The position numbers and the translations under genes are program-made. The notes beneath the pieces were generated by a model. The model did not search any database. It was given only the letters and a program-made list of their open reading frames with translations, and was not told where the DNA came from. A stretch of 64,000 nucleotides of DNA. Source: Prorocentrum cordatum (lineage: Eukaryota > Sar > Dinophyceae > Prorocentrales > Prorocentraceae). The stretch's first letter is position 1; each line of letters opens with the position of its first letter. Shown piece by piece: positions 60,426 through 64,000 of this stretch. The stretch lies in NCBI GenBank assembly GCA_963575745.1, contig CAUYUJ010007413.1, positions 156,001 through 220,000 of the forward strand, written 5' to 3'.

Positions 60426-61560
60426 GCCCGACAACAGGAGGGGGCCGGTGCCGATCCAAGACATCTTCGCGGGCTTCCGAGAGTTTATATTTATGCTGCG
60501 TTTTCTCTCTTCCCCGAGAGGGGGGAGAGGCCCCCTCCCCGAGGCACGGCGAGCGGCAGCTTGAGCGGAGTTGGAGCCAGAGCAGATTCGGCATGGTCCT
60601 CATGTACTTGTCATGCCATCGTTTTGCAGGGGTGAGCTGTGTGGTTTTCACTTGAAAGTGCATGCACCAGTGGCAACGATATGGGGGTATAGGCAGGGGT
60701 TGGGGATGCATCGACCCCCAATCGCCCATTGATCGCCGATAGGGGCCCCACAGCCCCAACCCGCCCAGGAAGATGCAGATTCTATCGGCGATGTATCGCC
60801 GATTCCAGGTCGATGTGTCGCCCCCTAAGCCAGTCCCCCCCCATCGTTGCCCCTCAATGCTTGTGCGTTGTGCTTTCTTTTTTCCCTCAGGGACGGGATG
60901 GCTGGGAGACCTGTGAGCACAAGGGCCCAGCGCCGATCCGAGAAGTCTCAGCACGGGCATCCGGCAGTTTACGTGTATGCAGTTCTTCGCTTGATTTTGT
61001 TTTTAGGGATATTTGGCTGTCGGCAGCGCGACTTTTGATTGCCTGTATTGTTGTTTTCCACTGCGGGTGCTTTCCCATTGCCGCTGACGTTTATGATGGT
61101 GACTGATGCCCATCGCTGCCCCCCCCTGAATTGTATTATTAAGTCATGTCTCAGTGTGCTGAACTATATCGCCCGGCGATGTCCCCCCAGGTAATTGATT
61201 GATTTATCAAGTTGGAGTGGTTTTGATCTTGCCAAAGGGGGAGGGTTTTTGCACCGTCGCGTTCCACCAACACATGAGTATAAGATACGCGTTCATTCAG
61301 TTCCAATCTGCAATTTCGAACAATCTCCTCGCAGACTCAAGTTTGAGCTTCATTCGTCGACCAGCTTCCTCCTAACGTTGTTGATACGACGTCGTTGGTA
61401 CGACGACCTTCAGCTCTGACCTCTTCTTCTTTCCTTGCTTTTGTAACACTGTTCATGCCAATCCCCGAGTCTGGCACAGGGCCGACTTGTTCGACCGGGC
61501 GTAGCGTAGCATTCAGTACCACTCATTACCTATTTTGTCGGTGAAAGGTTACGCTGTTGT
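60426..61560. other. Intergenic, no gene recognised
   Basis: 60430-60530 and 60900-61000 share GCCGATCC(A/G)AGA and GAGAGTTTA/GCAGTTTAC-like words, a weak duplication. ATCGGCGAT words occur near 60735 and 60786. Confidence 0.4.
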
Positions 61561-61569
61561 TAGGTGTTT

Positions 61570-61770
61570 CTATTCTCCTGTACAGGGTCCCGCTCGAGGT
61601 GGGTCCGCGCGAGGCCCGCGCGCCTTTCGCCACCCGGCACCCATCCGAGGCAGCAGCGGCAGATGGCGGAGTTGAGCCAGAGGCTGGTGCAGCTGGAGGC
61701 GCGCCGCTGGGCCGCTTCTCGTGGGGGCCCCGAAGTCGTGTTTCTGCTAAGTAAGCTCTTGTTCTGCTGA
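61570..61770 (+). CDS. Possible short exon
   Basis: After CTGTACAG|GGTCC the plus frame reads ...HPRQQRQMAELSQRLVQLEARRWAASRGGPEVVF, a heptad-like helical segment of normal composition. No start, partner exon or family is visible, so support is weak. Confidence 0.2.
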   Translation, partial: LFSCTGSRSRWVRARPARLSPPGTHPRQQRQMAELSQRLVQLEARRWAASRGGPEVVFLLSKLLFC

Positions 61771-62925
61771 GTCAGCTCTTGCGGGCTCACCACCTCGCAT
61801 CGACCTCTTCGCTGCCTTCCCCCTCGTCGTCATCATCCCCGTTTTTGGCGCGGGCACTCGTTGTCCTCATCGTCGACATCGCAGCCAGTGCCACAGCGTC
61901 AACGTCGACCACGGCGAGTTCAACCCAAGAGGGGTCCGCGGGCGTTCCGACGCCTCCGACTCGATTTGATCTGATATTGCGAAGGTTTTACGGCCGGTGC
62001 CGCCGACCCTGAATGATGACGACGACGACGAGCGCTCTCGGGGGCCTCTTAGGGGTAGTTTGTGGGCCTCTTGGGAAGCTCTTGGGAGCCGCTTGGGAGC
62101 CTCGTGGGGGCCTCTTGGGGCTTCCTGAGAGTCTCTTGGGTCTTGGGGGCCTCCTGGTGCCAAACGCCGACAGGGTCGGCGGATTTTGATCGATCCCGAC
62201 TCTGGTTCGAATCGATGTCGGAATCTTGCGCGGATCTCGCCTGGAGCCTTGCCAGTCTGCAGATTTCCGCCGACTCGACTTCTCCAGACTCGGCTGCCGA
62301 TGTTCAGCAGATCCGATCGACGTCGATCGCCGATCCGCCTGATCGATTCGATTCTGGGCTCGCCTGCCCTGGTACAGTCGGCACTGATTAGCGGGTCGAC
62401 CCTGCCAAATCAAGGGTACCCTTGTGTCTTGTGCCTCGCGACCCGTGCCCCCTACAATGCTGTGGCAATGAGGCCCTCGGAAGGGTCTTTTGTCCTGTCG
62501 CCTGCCATCTCCCATCAAGTCCGACCGTACTCCTGGAGGCGTTCGGGGTAGCAGTATCGGACCGGACGAAAGGGTGGGATTGGGAAAGGGGGGGGTACGA
62601 AGTTTGCTGCATGCAGTTGGTTTCGGCCACGCCGCCGGGCCCATTCCTCGATACATAGCCGCCTCCGGCGCCGGGAGGCGTCGGGAAAATGATCTACGTG
62701 AGCTGATTCTCAACCCCCCCCTTTGCTATCCCCCCCTTTCGCCCGACCCGACAGCAGGGCCAGCAGGCTGAGAGGAGCACGCTGCCAAGAGCTCCGACCC
62801 GCACCTGGAGAAGTCAGCCGTCGGCCCCAAAGCCCTGCCGTGGTGGGCCTCCGGGGGGCCCTCGCCGGGCCCCTGGACCCGTCATGAAACGACTCGGGAT
62901 GAGAAGCCGGTCCCATTTGGGCCTC
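61771..62925. other. Intergenic, no gene recognised
   Basis: 62040-62160 is GGGGCCTCTTGGG-type minisatellite. 62165-62360 is rich in GATC/TCGAT words. No supported exon. Confidence 0.4.
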
Positions 62926-62929
62926 CCAG

Positions 62930-63145
62930 ATTCGGGGGCCCCCAAACGGTGTGGTGACCACACCGTGCGGTGAGTCGGTGGGGATTCGGGGTCACCGCAC
63001 GGTTTTGGGACTCGGGTCGTTCTCCGAGGACGTCTCGGGCGACAGGGGCCTCCAGGATCCCAAGACCGTGCGGTGACGGACCGTGCGGTGAGGTCTTCTG
63101 GGGTCCCCGGGGTCACCGCACGGTCTGTCGCCGCACCGTGTCGGG
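62930..63145. repeat. CCGTGCGGTGA inverted-repeat cluster
   Basis: ACCGTGCGGTGA (62963, 63064, 63081) and TCACCGCACGGT (62992, 63113) alternate in orientation, with GTGGTGACCAC at 62952. Confidence 0.65.
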
Positions 63146-63184
63146 ACTCCAAGCAGATGGGGTCCGAGCAGACGGGGACGGAGG

Positions 63185-63375
63185 GTCGCGCCCCACCGAC
63201 GCTGCATCGGCGATGCGGCTCGATGTGGAGCCCGATGTTCTCCATGCCAGCGGCGCCGATGCGTCGTCGACGTCGCTGGTGCATCGCCAGTGCATCGGCG
63301 ATGCATCGCCGAGGCGTCGGCGATGCGGCGGGGTGCTTCGGTCCCATCTGCTCCGATCCCATCTGGGAGGCCTAT
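63185..63375. repeat. GATGCATCGCCGATGC near-palindromic cluster (copy 2)
   Basis: GCATCGGCGATGC and CATCGCCGA words, then GATCCCATCTGGGAGG, in opposite order to 51.24-51.43 kb. Confidence 0.65.
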
Positions 63376-63795
63376 ATCCCAAGGAGCGGGTCCATTTTTC
63401 CGGTGAGGCCGTGTGGAAGAAATGGGCGCATCGGGTCTCGTGGTAATTCGATGTTGGGTTTGGGAGGCCCTTTGCTCAGGGGCGGGGGGGGGAGGGCCTG
63501 CAGGGCCTGCGTCGGAGCATTCCCCAGGCCGAGGAAAGCGCAGGCCGTGTCACAGCAGCGGTGGATTTCCACGAGGTCGGTCGCCAGCGTCGCGATCAGG
63601 ATGCATGAACAACGGCGAACTCTATGCTTGATTTGGGGACCTTCCTCGGGCCCACCTAACGGATCTGTTCGAGCGGGCCCTCGCGGGATGCGGCGGGGCC
63701 TCGCGGGAGGCCCTCTGGCCTCTCGAAGGGAGTGCTCCGTGTCCTCGGGCGGGGATCGACCTGAACAGTTCTTTTCGTTTGCGCGCCCGCTGTCC
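63376..63795. other. Intergenic, no gene recognised
   Basis: GC-rich; no supported exon on either strand. Confidence 0.4.
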
Positions 63796-63801
63796 CTCTG
63801 C

Positions 63802-63992
63802 GGGACGGGAAAATGACCACAGCCACTGCTTCTTGTTTGCGCCGCCTTCCAGCCGGCCGAAAAAGAAGCGGTGGCTGTGGTCATTTCCCTGGTGCCAAGC
63901 TTAACGAAACTGACCACAACCGCTGCTTTGTTTCTGCTGGCTGGAAGGCGCCAACAAAAGAAGAGCAGTGGCTGTGGTCGTTTTCACGTCCC
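63802..63992. mobile_element. Double-hairpin inverted-repeat element
   Basis: The word GACCACAGCCACTGCTTC and its complement GAAGCGGTGGCTGTGGTC occur four times in alternating orientation (63815, 63867, 63912, 63963). The outermost ends GGGACGGGAAAATG and CGTTTTCACGTCCC are also inverted. CGCCTTCCAGCCGGC and GCTGGCTGGAAGGCG form inner arms. Confidence 0.7.
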
Positions 63993-64000
63993 GTGCCCTC

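Overview
This looks like nuclear DNA of a dinoflagellate. Three things point there. (1) A 17-base exact match to the dinoflagellate spliced leader sits just upstream of a gene start (38706-38722). (2) Exons can be joined only by using a mix of GT, GC and GA donors, with every resolved acceptor reading AG|G. (3) The recognisable proteins belong to high-copy families I know mainly from dinoflagellate genomes. The huge load of GC-rich minisatellites fits a large genome such as Prorocentrum or a Suessiales alga; the genus is my inference.

Layout. From 1 to 26 kb every credible gene is on the minus strand: a partial gene running off the left edge (1-1987), an acidic protein (6.6-7.4 kb), a cytosine-methyltransferase-like gene (9.9-10.75 kb), a long multi-exon gene (12.06-18.9 kb) with a D-D-D/GHT..DIDQ signature, and an unrecognised gene (24.6-25.6 kb). 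Tandem arrays fill 26.0-29.3 kb and an AT-rich stretch follows (29.3-29.8 kb). From there to 41.3 kb all genes are on the plus strand: a KRPAA-repeat protein, a methyltransferase-like protein, an acidic-tailed protein, an intronless 397-residue protein and a six-exon gene that I could splice into a clean 568-codon frame. A second AT-rich stretch (41.85-42.3 kb) and a second copy of the same arrays (42.3-43.25 kb) close the block. So 29-42 kb is a plus-strand gene block bracketed by matching repeats, with a divergent strand switch at its left side.

From 43 to 64 kb I find no convincing gene. It is repeat country: minisatellites, a 64-base C run followed by about 850 bases of alternating CA/CG, small inverted-repeat elements, and dispersed copies of longer unknown repeats.

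The genes do not form a pathway. Most look like members of amplified, possibly mobile-element-derived families. The most interesting signals are structural: intron ends that carry short direct repeats, a 70-bp tandem array that copies a 3' splice site six times, a spliced-leader relic in front of a gene that now has five introns, and the bracketed gene block. Gene boundaries come from reading frame, family resemblance recalled from memory and splice logic; none was checked by search or RNA.
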